Shown here: one piece after another, positions 32,640-62,588 of the stretch
Layout: each line of letters starts with the position of its first letter
Numbering within the stretch: position 1 is the stretch's first letter
Source: Nematostella vectensis
Taxonomy: Eukaryota; Cnidaria; Anthozoa; Actiniaria; Edwardsiidae
NCBI RefSeq assembly: GCF_932526225.1
Contig: NC_064047.1
Location: forward strand, 12,288,460 to 12,352,459
Reading direction: 5' to 3'
Length of the DNA: 64,000 bases
Made by a program: the position numbers and the translations under genes
Notes under the pieces: generated by a model
The model's input: only the letters and a program-made list of their open reading frames with translations
Database searches by the model: none
What the model was told of the DNA's origin: nothing

Positions 32640-33130
32640 AATTAAGAGGGAGGGGTGGTCCACCATACATATAGCAGATAGTCAACACTGCAAGCACCAT
32701 GGCCAAGGGATAGGGCTATGTGACAAATGGTGGATATGGTGGAAATGGTGGATAAGGTAAAAAGTTAGGGGGTGGGGTGGTCCATCATACATAGCAGACA
32801 GTCAACACTACAAGTACCATGGCCAAGGCATAGGGCTATGTGGTAAATGATGGATATGGTGAAAAGTAAGGGGGAGGGGTGGTCCACCATACATAGCAGA
32901 CACATAGTACTGCAAGTACCATGGCCAAGGCATAGGGCTATGTGGTAAATGATGGATATGGTGGAAATGGTGAAAAGTAAGGGGGAGGGGTGGTCCACCA
33001 TACATAGCAGACACCTAGCCCTGCAAGTTGCATGGCCAAGGGATAGGGCTATGTGGCAAATGGTGGAAATGGTGAAAAGTAAGGGGGAAATGTGGTCCCC
33101 CATACTTAGCAGATACTCGGCACTCTAAGT
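32640..33130 (+). repeat. Subterminal repeats of the long-TIR element, left side
   Basis: Four to five units of about 110 bp with GGGGAGGGGTGGTCCACCAT, GTACCATGGCCAAGG and TATGTGGCAAATGGTGGA. The same units occur in reverse orientation at 36156-36730. ORFs rich in HH/PP here are repeat artefacts. Confidence 0.88.
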
Positions 33131-33409
33131 ACCTATGACAAATGGTGGATTATGGTGGATTTCGTTAGAAGTTCTCACCTTAGAATGTCAACCGAAGCTG
33201 GCTTTTCAATTAATATCCTGTTTATTTTCTAAAATATCAATATAAAATTTAATTATATCACCTTCAAGACAAACTGTGTTATATCTTCCCACTCAAATGA
33301 TTTATCTTATAAATTAAGCCCATTGAGTCCCATGCAACTTAACTAAAATGGTAAATTCCTTTGGAAGCATAGGCCGCTAGGTCTCCGAGAGGATTATGAT
33401 ATTGCTGTG
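33131..33409. other. Interior of the long-TIR element, nothing recognised
   Basis: AT-rich, no ORF of note. Confidence 0.4.
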
Positions 33410-33960
33410 TGCCTCATTCTTTTAACGGATGCCCTTTTCAACCGTGCTGTTTCGAGATGCGAAATTCACAACCACAAATATTATTGATGCATGCGTTGCC
33501 TCGTATTTCTAAGAATGCCTTTTTCTTCAAACCGTCTATACACTGTCTATATGCACAAGCAGTCACTTCTTTGTCAGTTGTCTAGGTGCGATAGCTTGTA
33601 AAAGTGCCTGGAACAGTATAAAAGTTTGAAAGGTAATACTAAAAAGCCACGGCGAACAAAAAGGCGGAAACAACCTATTTCAATCGTGCTGTTTCGACGT
33701 GCGAACAAAACAACAACAAATAATATTGATTTGTTACCTCGTTTTGTTTTACCTCGTTTTTAAGAATGTCATTTTGTTCAAACCTTCTATGTGAAAATTT
33801 TTTAAATGACAAGTGAAAATGATATTGTTGTGTTTCCTCGTTTTTTTAGAATGTCCTTTTGAACCATGCTGTTTCGCGATTCAAACGACACAACATATAA
33901 CATATTAAGGCGCTGCTTCGTTTGTATTTTTTTTTTCAAACCGTCCTTATGTACTAATGG
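33410..33960 (+). repeat. Three diverged repeats of about 200 bp
   Basis: CGTGCTGTTTCGA (or a close variant), followed by AAC/ACA-rich sequence, a TTGATG- or TTGTTACCTCG-type block and AAGAATG(C/T)C(C/A)TTTT...TTCAAACC, recurs near 33440, 33670 and 33860. Degenerate tandem repeats; no coding role seen. Confidence 0.65.
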
Positions 33961-34188
33961 AAATCGTAGTTTGGTAGAAAAAAAGAAAAAAAAGGCCCTT
34001 CGAATAAGGCAATAATGGTAACACGATAGTTTGGATCATAAATATTTCCCGGTATAGGTGTGACGGCTCGTAAACATGCCTAGAACAATAACTAGGAAAT
34101 ACTAATAAGTCGCGGCCAACAAAACTGCGGAAACTACCTAAATGGCGGAAAGCCCCAGTCCTAAGTATTCAAATACTTTTTAAAAACA

Positions 34189-34358
34189 TTTTTGTTAGCA
34201 AGTATTCTAGTATGTTTCACATTCATGGTGTATGAGCTTATCAGCGAGAAATCCGTCAATTCTATTAGACTTATTTTTGTTAGCAAGTATTCTAGTATGT
34301 TTCACATTCATGGTGTATAAGCTTATCAGCGAGAAATCCGTCAATTCTATTAGACTTA
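34189..34358 (+). repeat. 85-bp tandem duplication
   Basis: Two nearly identical units containing TTAGCAAGTATTCTAGTATG and TTATCAGCGAGAAATCCGTC, differing by about one base (GTATGAGC/GTATAAGC). Confidence 0.92.
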
Positions 34359-35639
34359 TTCGGGTTAAAAAGTGTCAAACAAGTTCGTTAATATTGCTAA
34401 CTCTATTCCAGGAAACAACTGGCCACCTCAGCTCCTACGGTTACTCAGTTACTCAGATACTTCCCTCTGCCGGCAAAACACGCCGAGCATTTCCCTGTCC
34501 CTGTATAGGTGCTCGTGCGTGGGACAGTAAACTGGGAAATACTGATAGGTCAAGGCGAACAAAAAGGTGGAAATAACCGAAATGACGGAAACCGAAAATA
34601 ATGTTTTCGGCAAGGGCTTTTTTTATTTTTATTTACATTGAAACTTGCATACACCAGCAAGAAATACGTAAATCCTTATAGAGGCTTTTTCGTGTGAAAA
34701 AGTCATTTAGATTTTAAATTTTTAAATGGTGCTTTAATTTATCCCAGGGCCACCTACTTCTACATAGCAGGTTCTTAGCCCAAACACATTATGTGTGACA
34801 GAGGCCAGAATGTATGCGTAGGAGATGAATCCTAGGTTTGAAGACTTCGGCCGCGAATAATTAATCAGCGGTAAGAACCTTTGGGAGCGGCCGCAAAGAC
34901 CGCCGGGTCCCCAAATCGTCGTACGACCAGGCTGAGAAAATCGACCAGAAGAAAGTTACGCCTGAAAGTTTACTGAAACAATTGGATAATTTCTAAAATC
35001 AAAAGTCGACGACATCGGAAGAGCACCAGGTAAAATAAAGTTCTCGTTGAAACAGTGGAAATAGATCTAGGGGGAAAGTTTTTATATGCAAAAATAGCAT
35101 AATTAAGCTACATTTTCATCTTGTTTGCATGTTCTCTTCCTCGCTAGCATAGGCCTTTAATTTTTGCTAGTTTTAGATAATGGAGTGTTGGGAGATCCTC
35201 GGATGCGGCTTAGTATACTTAAAAATACCTTGCCTCGGGGGATAGAAATTCAAGTCTTTTGGAAAGATGAAACCAGTGGCGATGCCATACTTGCCTTTTG
35301 ATCGGTATAAGTTGGTGTGGCGTATTTAATTGGACAATTGCTGGCTGTAACAGATGACTCCAAAATGACTGTCTCTATTCCAGTTGAGTTTAGAAAATAT
35401 AAGTATAAGTATGTATCATTATTCTACAGACCTACAGATTACTGTGTCTAGCACTCCAAGCAAGAAATTGGACTATGACTAATAGTGCAAATGCAATAAA
35501 AGGTATGGCTCCATTGTTAACAGGACATGGCCATGACTAATGTAAGCCCAAAAACCTGTAGCAGTGGTCAGTGTGGTTAAACATAGAAAGTCAGTCGTTA
35601 TTGTCTATTAGAGACATTGGATAGAATTATTAGCTGAGA
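34359..35639. other. Interior of the long-TIR element, unassigned
   Basis: No ORF with recognisable motifs. A block near 35270-35320 (CAGTGGCGATGCCATACTTG) is a partial copy of the repeats at 35820 and 36100. Confidence 0.45.
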
Positions 35640-36155
35640 ACATTTAGTCAATACTGTATAACCTCATGGTAAATATAAAGGAAATATCTTATCCCTGTCA
35701 AATGTTTAATTTTCTTATAAATGTTACCTTGTCTCATTATTATCATTTCCATTTGAGACTATAAAAAGCAGTCTGCGCAGCAGTCGAGTAGGCCGAAGGC
35801 CTACGAGACGGAACCAGTGGGCGATGCCGTACTTGCCAAAACGAAGCCTTTTGATTGGTAACGAAGCCTTTTGATTGGGCATGCTGTAGTAAATTAAAAT
35901 TATAATTAGCTACGAGCATTAACTCAATACTGTAAAATGCTCATGGTAAATAAAAAGTTTATATATGAGGAATAACTGTCCCTTGAAATATCCAATTTTC
36001 TTACAAATGTTACATTGTGTCATTATTATTATTTCAATAATAAGAAAATAAAAAGCAGTCTGCGCAGCAGTCGAGTAGGCCGAAGGCCTACGAGACGGAA
36101 GCAGTGGGCGATGCCGTACTTGCCAAAACGAAGCATTTTGATTGGTATCATTGGG
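35640..36155 (+). repeat. Two tandem units of about 280 bp with an internal hairpin
   Basis: Each unit has CATGGTAAATA, an ATTTTCTTA-AATGTTAC block, TATTA(T)-rich spacer and AAAAGCAGTCTGCGCAGCAG, then a perfect 7-bp hairpin (GTAGGCC-GAA-GGCCTAC) and GGGCGATGCCGTACTTGCC. Noncoding; a SINE-like or structured RNA is possible but no tRNA-type promoter boxes are clear. Confidence 0.75.
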
Positions 36156-36730
36156 CATCCATTTGCCACAAAGCCCTATGCCTTGGTCATGGTACTTGCA
36201 GTGCTATGTGTCTGCTAAATGTATGGTGGACCACCCCTCCCCCTTGCTTTTTGCCATATCCACCATTTCCACCATATCCACCATTTGCCACATAGCCCTA
36301 TGCCTTGGCCATGGTACTTGCAGTGTTGACTGTCTGCTATGTATGATGGACCACCCCTCCCCCTTACTTTTCACCAAATCCACCATATCCACCATTTGCC
36401 ACATAGCCCTATTCCTTGGCCATGGTACTTGCAGTGTTGACTGTCTGCTATATGTATGGTGGACCACCCCTCCACCTAGCTTTTCACCATATCCACCATA
36501 TCCACCATTTGCCACATAGCTCTATGATTTGGTCATGGTACTTGCATGCAGTGTTGATTGTCTGCTTTATGTATGGTGGACCACCTCTCCCCCTTACTTT
36601 TCACCATATCCACCATTCCCATCATATCCACCATTTGGCACATACTCCTATCCCTTGGCCATGCTACTTGCAGTGTTGACTGTCTGCTATATGTATGGTG
36701 GACCAGCCTCACCATATCCACGATTGTATT
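36156..36730 (-). repeat. Subterminal repeats of the long-TIR element, right side
   Basis: About five units, the reverse complement of those at 32640-33130 (CCACCCCTCCCCCTTACTTT, CTTGGCCATGGTACTTGCAG). With the left block these could fold into a very long imperfect hairpin. Confidence 0.88.
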
Positions 36731-37029
36731 AGCCCTATTCCTAAAGCCTTGGTTCTTCTAATTCTGAATAGACAGTATATATGCTAAGTATGGGTCTATA
36801 GGACCACCCCTCCCCTCAAGTTCTACGCTGCAGTGTTATATTACCATTTGGCCATTTACCACTAGTGCTTGAAAAATGGCCATTTTGAAATGGCCAATGG
36901 CCAATGTGAGACAGTGTTGGACAACCCTCTACAGAAGTTAGTTTTCACTCAGATAACTTTAATAGATAAAGCAATTTAGTTAAATACCTTTAGTTCATTC
37001 TTTTATATTCAGATCACGTCAAGATTAGG

Positions 37030-37346
37030 GGGGTGAATAGGGGTATGTAAATCCGCCGATCCGCTACATTTTTGGAGCAAATCCGTGGATCCGCATAATT
37101 TGTTTAGATCCGCATGGTTTCACAAAACAATAGCATCGATTGAAATTTATTTAAAATCCGAAATTCGACCGTCGAAGCAGTCAAAATCCGAAATCCGCGC
37201 CCGAATTGTGAACAGATCCTTGATCTGCCGTACTCCCCAAATCCGCCAATCCGCTAGAATAATAATAAAAATCCGTAATCCGTGAGCATTTCGGGGCCGA
37301 ATCCGCCAATCCGCGAACCGATTCACCCCCCCCCCCCCCCCCCCCC
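37030..37346. mobile_element. 317-bp element with ATCCGC repeats and a 22-C tract
   Basis: Flanked by identical GATTAGG (37023-37029 and 37347-37353), a 7-bp target-site duplication. Ends are imperfect inverted copies (GGGGTGAATAGGG, and GATTCACCCCC at the other end). The interior repeats ATCCGC and AATCCGCCAATCCGC in both halves; the right end is a run of about 22 C. Non-autonomous, hAT- or P-like by duplication length only. Confidence 0.75.
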
Positions 37347-37738
37347 GATTAGGTATTGAAGCTGTCTCTAACTGAATAAAGTAGTCAGCTTGTTTCTATG
37401 TCCCTCTTTATACGCTACGGGTCTACACGTGTTGCAAATGAATAAACACAACGAAATGTGGCGTAATTAATCCAAGTGAGCACGACTTTCCACAATAACT
37501 TGATAGAAAGTAAAGCTATGGAAAATTTGCAGCAATGAAATCGCCAATTAGGCCTTGATTCTGCACAAATACATAAATCGTATATGTGAAATTCTGAATT
37601 CCGATGCAATGATTTGCGATGACGTCACAGAATTGTATACTTCGCGTCAGGAAAAGGCTTCGGTAAGATCATAGTGATCATCAATGCAGATTTCTCGGGA
37701 CGACGAAAAAAATAGTTGCATTTTATGACTGGGCTACC

Positions 37739-37822
37739 ATACCCTGGTTACAGAGCCTCGAACGTCTCTCTGTCTAGTGGCCAGCCACTGAATAGAGACG
37801 TTCGAGGTTTTGGAACCAGGGT
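37739..37822. repeat. Foldback hairpin element
   Basis: TACCCTGGTT...CCTCGAACGTCTCT pairs with AGAGACGTTCGAGG...AACCAGGGTA across about 30 bp with a small internal mismatch. The loop has its own hairpin (AGTGGC-CA-GCCACT). Probably a miniature foldback transposon. Confidence 0.8.
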
Positions 37823-39401
37823 AGGGCTACCACAGGTATCCCAGTAAAAAAGTTGTTGTGTGTTCGTGATGGGTGGGGGGAGGGGGGGGGGGTTTAGACA
37901 TGCCAAAAAAGGTTTGTCCTTGTTGAATTCGTTTGTCCTTAGAAATTCTTCACTAACGCAGGTGGGAAGCCTGTGCTGTGACAACGCTAAGTTTGATTGA
38001 ATGTTCCTCCCGTTGCATTGTTTGTACAACTTCGTCAACGGCTACTGAGCTCAATAATCGAATCTAGGAGGAAAAGAAATATATTGCACATTATCTGAGG
38101 CGAGAGAATTTTTTGCGATCAGAGACACCGCTGTTTGCTTCTGTTTTGTTTGGTTCCGTATGTGACTGCTGAGCTCGCCTTGCGTGACAGGGGGCGGTCT
38201 GAGTGACTGCGTGGGGGACTAGGGTCTAGACTCCTTTGCGTCTTTCCCGAAGGGTTGATCAGACGCTTCCATTGTAAATTGAGATTCGTCTGAGAAGATT
38301 TCGACTAGAAACAGGTATTTATATCGCCTATTTCCACCCTATTTTGGCTATATTACCTATTTTATTATTGTATGGGGTCTAAAAGTGGATCGATTCATTT
38401 GTCTTCAGCTGATAACTCTTGAGAGGTGAAATGAATCACTTTCGATTCGATTCCACTAAAATTCCGAAAGACTCGAAAGGTTTCCGAGTAAAAAAAATCT
38501 ATATTAAATGTACCTTTTGTTCCAAACGTTGTGTTTAGTATATTGGCAGTCTATATTTGAATTATTATGTGTTGTCTTATTCGTTGTTGTTGTTACAATG
38601 CTGTACATCAAAGGTCGGTACAGCTAGATATGCTCACTCTAGCTGAATCGTTTACCTTATAACACTTTATTTTCGCGTCAATTTTAAAAGCCTCTGTCAC
38701 GTGCCATTTTATCATCCCAGCAAAGTACCAAAGTGTGAAGAAGCATCCATTTCCATCGGCTGATTTGGAGAAGCCTATATGTGATATTTTCGATTTAAAA
38801 AAAAAATTAAAAATTTGCGAAAATAAAGCATAGCTGTCAACTCTCCCGCATTAGGCAGATGTCACAAGATTTTGAACCTAATAACATTAATTTTTGTGTG
38901 AATGTTCATACATTCTGCATCCACTGTATTCACTCGCATTGGTGTTGGTTTTTTTCACATATTTACTGTATCTCACCCGATTTTACAAGATTTCTGTGCA
39001 AGATTGATTGACAGCTATGATAAAGTGATATGGCCTTTGGGTGAAATATTAGTCGTTTTATAAGCTTTCTGCAAACACCTTGACTTTGACAATTCTGAAC
39101 TGTATTTACAGATTTTTGTGGAACTAAATTTAGCCCACGCATGTCTTTGTTACAGTTTTGATGAATGAAGCACATTCTAAATCACTTGATTTACTTGAGT
39201 TTATTGTCTCAAAATGGCAAGATTGCAAAAATAAAGTGACTTTTTATGAAAATAGCGAAAATAAAGTGTCGCCCAATAACAACATTTTAAAATCGTGAAA
39301 TTTTGACGTCGCCAATAAGGTGTAATAAGGGTTTAGTTTCAATTAAAGATTGTTTATTTTCGTTGTTCTCTTGTGGACAGGTACAGTGATTTCTGATTTT
39401 T
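37823..39401. other. Upstream region of TRIM/TLDc gene B, nothing coding seen
   Basis: AT-rich with short simple runs. Around 38125-38200 a block (ATGTGACTGCTGAGCTCG, GACAGGGGGCGG) resembles 11640-11690 and 62285-62345, sequences 3' of the two gene copies. The transcription start of gene B should lie in or left of this region but no core promoter could be fixed. Confidence 0.45.
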
Positions 39402-39405
39402 TTAA

Positions 39406-40454
39406 CCCATTGACTCCTGGCTTTTTTGGAGCTGAATTTACAAAAAACAGACTGAAAACAGATACCTCCCCCCCTATTCTGAGTTTTATACAGCCCGTCA
39501 AAGTCAAACACAGCTGCACCTAGTCAGCGGTATCCAAGCTTTCCAACAGTGCTTTGCGGTCCCCACTTTTAATCCCTCGTCGATGTGCTGAAGCCAGCAC
39601 AAGTTGATGGTTGCTTGTATTTTTCATCAAAAATACAGCTATGAGCATATTAGGAGAGTGTCTCAGGACATCATGAAGTCTTTTGGGGCATAATTGAGTG
39701 CTTTGCTTATGGATATTTGCAAGCAAAGGTGGATTCATGATGATTTTTTCTTGTTTGGCTTTGCCCGGATGAGAAAATAATTTTCTAATGAATCACCACA
39801 GCTCTCCTAAATGCTGTCTTTTCTGAAATCAAATTGATTGCAAAATTGTTTACACTGCTATTCTGGGTCTGTATGACCTGGAATTGATTTGTTTGGCTTC
39901 GGGGTGAAAAGACTTATAAAAAACCATCTGACTTTGGGGAGAGGAGTGTTGACTGGCCCTCCCCTCGTGAATTTTCCCCTGGATCTCCCAGAATGCTTTG
40001 CAATACGTAAAGATATTTTCGTGGTTGTACAATCCTTCAAGGAATGGACATTGTGTTTTGAGGCCAAGGAAATGTACCTGGAGGATCAGAATAAAGGTAT
40101 CTATTTGTGTCTTGAGCTGTGTTTGCTGATCTCTCTCCCTTGTGTGGTATTTTGAGCGTTTTATTGAGAGGGGTTATTCTGCTTTTATCTCCTTGTTCGA
40201 TTTGAGATTTGTCAAAGAACCTGTGCTATTATTTGGCTTAAGAGTAGATGCCAACACCTTGGTTGGATGCATATCTGCAAGACCATTTATCCCTTAGACT
40301 GATGCCTTGGTTGGATGCATATCTGCAAGACCATTTATCCCTTAGACTGATGCCTTAGTATCTTCATCTTGTTGTGTTTATTTTGAATTTATGAATTTTT
40401 TGGGTTGTGGGTACTTCCCAAAGCCGGTACAGGCCGGTTGAGGGGTCAATGTGT
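39406..40454. mobile_element. TTAA-flanked non-autonomous element, copy 1
   Basis: Flanked by TTAA on both sides. Ends CCCATTGACTCCTGG and the inverted CACATTGACCCCT form short imperfect TIRs. A 48-bp internal tandem duplication (CTTGGTTGGATGCATATCTG) at 40258-40353 is unique to this copy. TTAA targeting suggests piggyBac or Kolobok mobilisation. No transposase ORF; small ORFs recur in all copies because the copies are alike. Confidence 0.85.
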
Positions 40455-41298
40455 TTAATTGTTATTTTTTTGGGTTTGACACTCAAAAAAGTCACATGAT
40501 CTTTTAGCACAAGTCGCCTATTCACGAAACAGTCAAAAATTAAACAAGAAAGCTATGAAAATAGTTGAGTTTGCTTGATGGTGGATGGATGGGGTGCTAA
40601 ATTAAAGTAGTGTTACAGATTCTCTAGCCTTCAAAAGTGTAATTTCCATATTGGTCACTGGGAAGGGGTAAATTGGCCAAATTACCATTGACTTATCTTC
40701 AAACTTCTAGCTGTTTTACTGCTCATCCAATAGCTAAGTCCAAGTATCTGTTGTTTGGAGTCGTTCATGAGTTTTAGGAAGCAACTGAAGGTAGAGTGAT
40801 CACAATTAAAAATTTGGCAATGTAACAATAATCTCATTGATAAGCTGGGTTATTTTTCATAGTAAGTAAATAAGTAAGTATATAAACTGTATGCCCAACT
40901 TTGCATATTCATATTTGTGTTGTCATTTTCCCTTTCCAATTTGTTTGATCATGCAAAGCTTCCAAACATAACGCCGGAATTTATAACAAAATAAACAAAT
41001 ATATAACACAGTTTATTCAGCAGACACAAGATTAATCCCTAATTTCTTGAATTATTGTGCATGTTTAGGGATTGCAAACTCCACATGAGAAATGCAAATT
41101 TTAAAGTGTTTGTAATGCAGATATTTCTGCATTATTTTTGAGAATTAAAAGGAAATGACCAGAAGGGGCGTGGCTGTGCCCCCAATATTTTCTCAATGTT
41201 TCTGTATCGTGCCACCTCCCCCAATCTTAGGTGGCCTGCTATGCCTCTCGTAGAAAAGGAATAATAAATTTGCTTATGCTTTACTTGTTGTTTTTTAG
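40455..41298 (+). other. Noncoding sequence before the RING exon
   Basis: AT-rich, ending in an excellent splice acceptor (TTGTTGTTTTTTAG at 41285-41298) two bases before the ATG. A noncoding 5' exon therefore lies upstream and this is intron. Confidence 0.65.
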
Positions 41299-41300
41299 AA

Positions 41301-60808
<19,508 letters not shown>

Positions 60809-61654
60809 ATACAGCTTTGAACGCCTGTAAAGTGACAATAGACATAAAGACGTGTAAACATTTGTTAGTTGGTACTGTGTCATGAGAATAATGTATTTTG
60901 AATAAGGCTTCACCATCTTGTGATGTGACCCGCGGTGCATCTTGGGTAGCATGTAAATCACAAAATATCACATGCTGTGAAAACCCCGCTAGCGAGGGTT
61001 ACGGCACACTTTACTTTAGTCCAACCTTATTTAAAAACGTGTACACTCAAGTATATATATCCGAATTTTATAACACAAATGCAAATTGTAAATTTTAATA
61101 ATTATTCCTATAAGCTGTTAGAAACAATATGTTGTTTGGTCTAGATAACCACGTACAAGTTGTGTGTGTGTTTTTTACTTCTTTTTTAAAAATTAAGAAC
61201 GATGCCTAACCCGTGTGTCTTTGCGTAGAGGGAAGGGGAAGGGACTCCGATATTAGCAAGGTACAAGGTGAGGAAGTGCAATCAGAATTTATTAGATGGC
61301 TCCTGGGGGTAAATAAATATTGAAGCTCAAATGCGTGCCTGGTGGAGGCTGGTTGACTCCCTTTGCGAACTCAAGCAAAATGCAGAGCGTTGCAATATTG
61401 GAGGTTCTAAGAAATTCAGACCGTACGAAACTTTCTAATGTAGCGATGCACAACTCTTTATAACGCGGAAAAAAAGAATTTTAAAAACACACAATTAAAT
61501 ATATTTAAAGTATGGTAAACCACACCCGACGCAGAAATACCAATAAATCTTATAAGACAGAGTCTGACATATATAGAACAACAAGTTAAATGAAATTAAT
61601 AACTATGAATAGAAAGACCCTCGACATAAAACCAAATTGAGAACATTATGCCCA
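60809..61654 (+). other. 3' flank of paralog B
   Basis: Presumed 3' UTR and downstream sequence, matching 10073-10990 minus about 70 bp. No other gene seen. Confidence 0.5.
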
Positions 61655-61820
61655 GTGCACACTAGCGACATATCGACGTTACGACATGGGCGCGCGCACT
61701 CTTTTCTTCGACATAACGACATAAGATTAAAAAGTTTTTTCTTTTATGTCTTGATGTCCATGTTGTTATGACGGGCTAAACATAGTGCGCGCGCCCATGT
61801 CGTTATGTTGCTAGTGTGCA
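61655..61820. mobile_element. GC-rich MITE, copy B
   Basis: TGCACACTAGC ... GCTAGTGTGCA, counterpart of 10991-11160, slightly shorter in the loop. Confidence 0.85.
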
Positions 61821-62588
61821 TTATTAAGCAACCACAAACTAGCTATCAAAACAGGACGACACAAAACCCCTGAACGAAAAACGTGCCCAATATGCTTGGT
61901 CAAAGTCGAGGACGAGGAACAACACTGATAAAATGCCCGGCATATAATGAATTAAAGGAACGAATAAATGTATGGGTTTTTTAAATTCGCAACAAAACAG
62001 ATTTGAAAGCGATTGCTTAGTTTGAACCAGGAGAGCGCGACAAAAGAAATAGCCCAATTTTTTTGGGAAGCATCAAAAATAAGGGAAAGTGCGTTGTAAT
62101 TAGATCTATAATGACATCGCTACAAAGTAAGATGATGAAAAACATCAGGGATAGGAGAACGACTTGAATACCTGCTGTCTTTTTTTAATATGAATGTATT
62201 CGGCAAAACTCGTGAATCAAAGATGAAAAGGTGCCAAATAAAATTATTGAATTGGATGAGCATGAGGGGGGGGGGTCTGTTCGCTTCTATTCTGTTCGAT
62301 ATGTGACTGCTGAGCTCGCGCGCCTTGCTTGACAGGAGGCGGAACAGAAAAACAGATTTGGCGTGTGATGAAAAACGAGAAACAAATGAGACATTTCTTG
62401 GAAAAGTTGATTGGACATCACTTCGGGAAACAAAACAAAACTTTAAAGAGTAGCAATATTTGATACATGACTAGCTTGAATTGTAAAGACCGCCCCACGA
62501 CACACTTGTAAGCTTGCAATGCAACGGTGTTTTCGCGTTTTCTGTAAGCGTATATAAATTCGTGGATGAATAAAGTAGCATATCTGTA
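61821..62588 (+). other. Noncoding flank before the 51-bp array (copy B)
   Basis: Counterpart of 11161-11934, with a shorter poly-G tract. Nothing coding. Confidence 0.5.

Larger units (their letters stand above)
25791..36923. mobile_element. Long terminal-inverted-repeat element with a nested BEL/Pao
   Basis: Left end TGTCCAACACTGTCTCACAT and right end ATGTGAGACAGTGTTGGACA are inverted copies. Homology continues inward through ATTGGCCATTTG, the GCACTAGTGG-type core and TGGTAATAT, jumps across the BEL/Pao insertion (25877-32321) and resumes with GGAGGGATGGTCCTATA at about 32348 versus its reverse complement near 36810. Subterminal repeats inside each end are also inverted copies (32640-33130 and 36156-36730). 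Without the retrotransposon it would be about 4.7 kb. No transposase ORF is visible, so it is non-autonomous or eroded. Confidence 0.8.

Noticed and set aside
36142-36761. Overlapping His/Pro-rich ORFs
   Set aside because: They fall in the right subterminal repeats of the long-TIR element and appear in three frames; repeat artefact.
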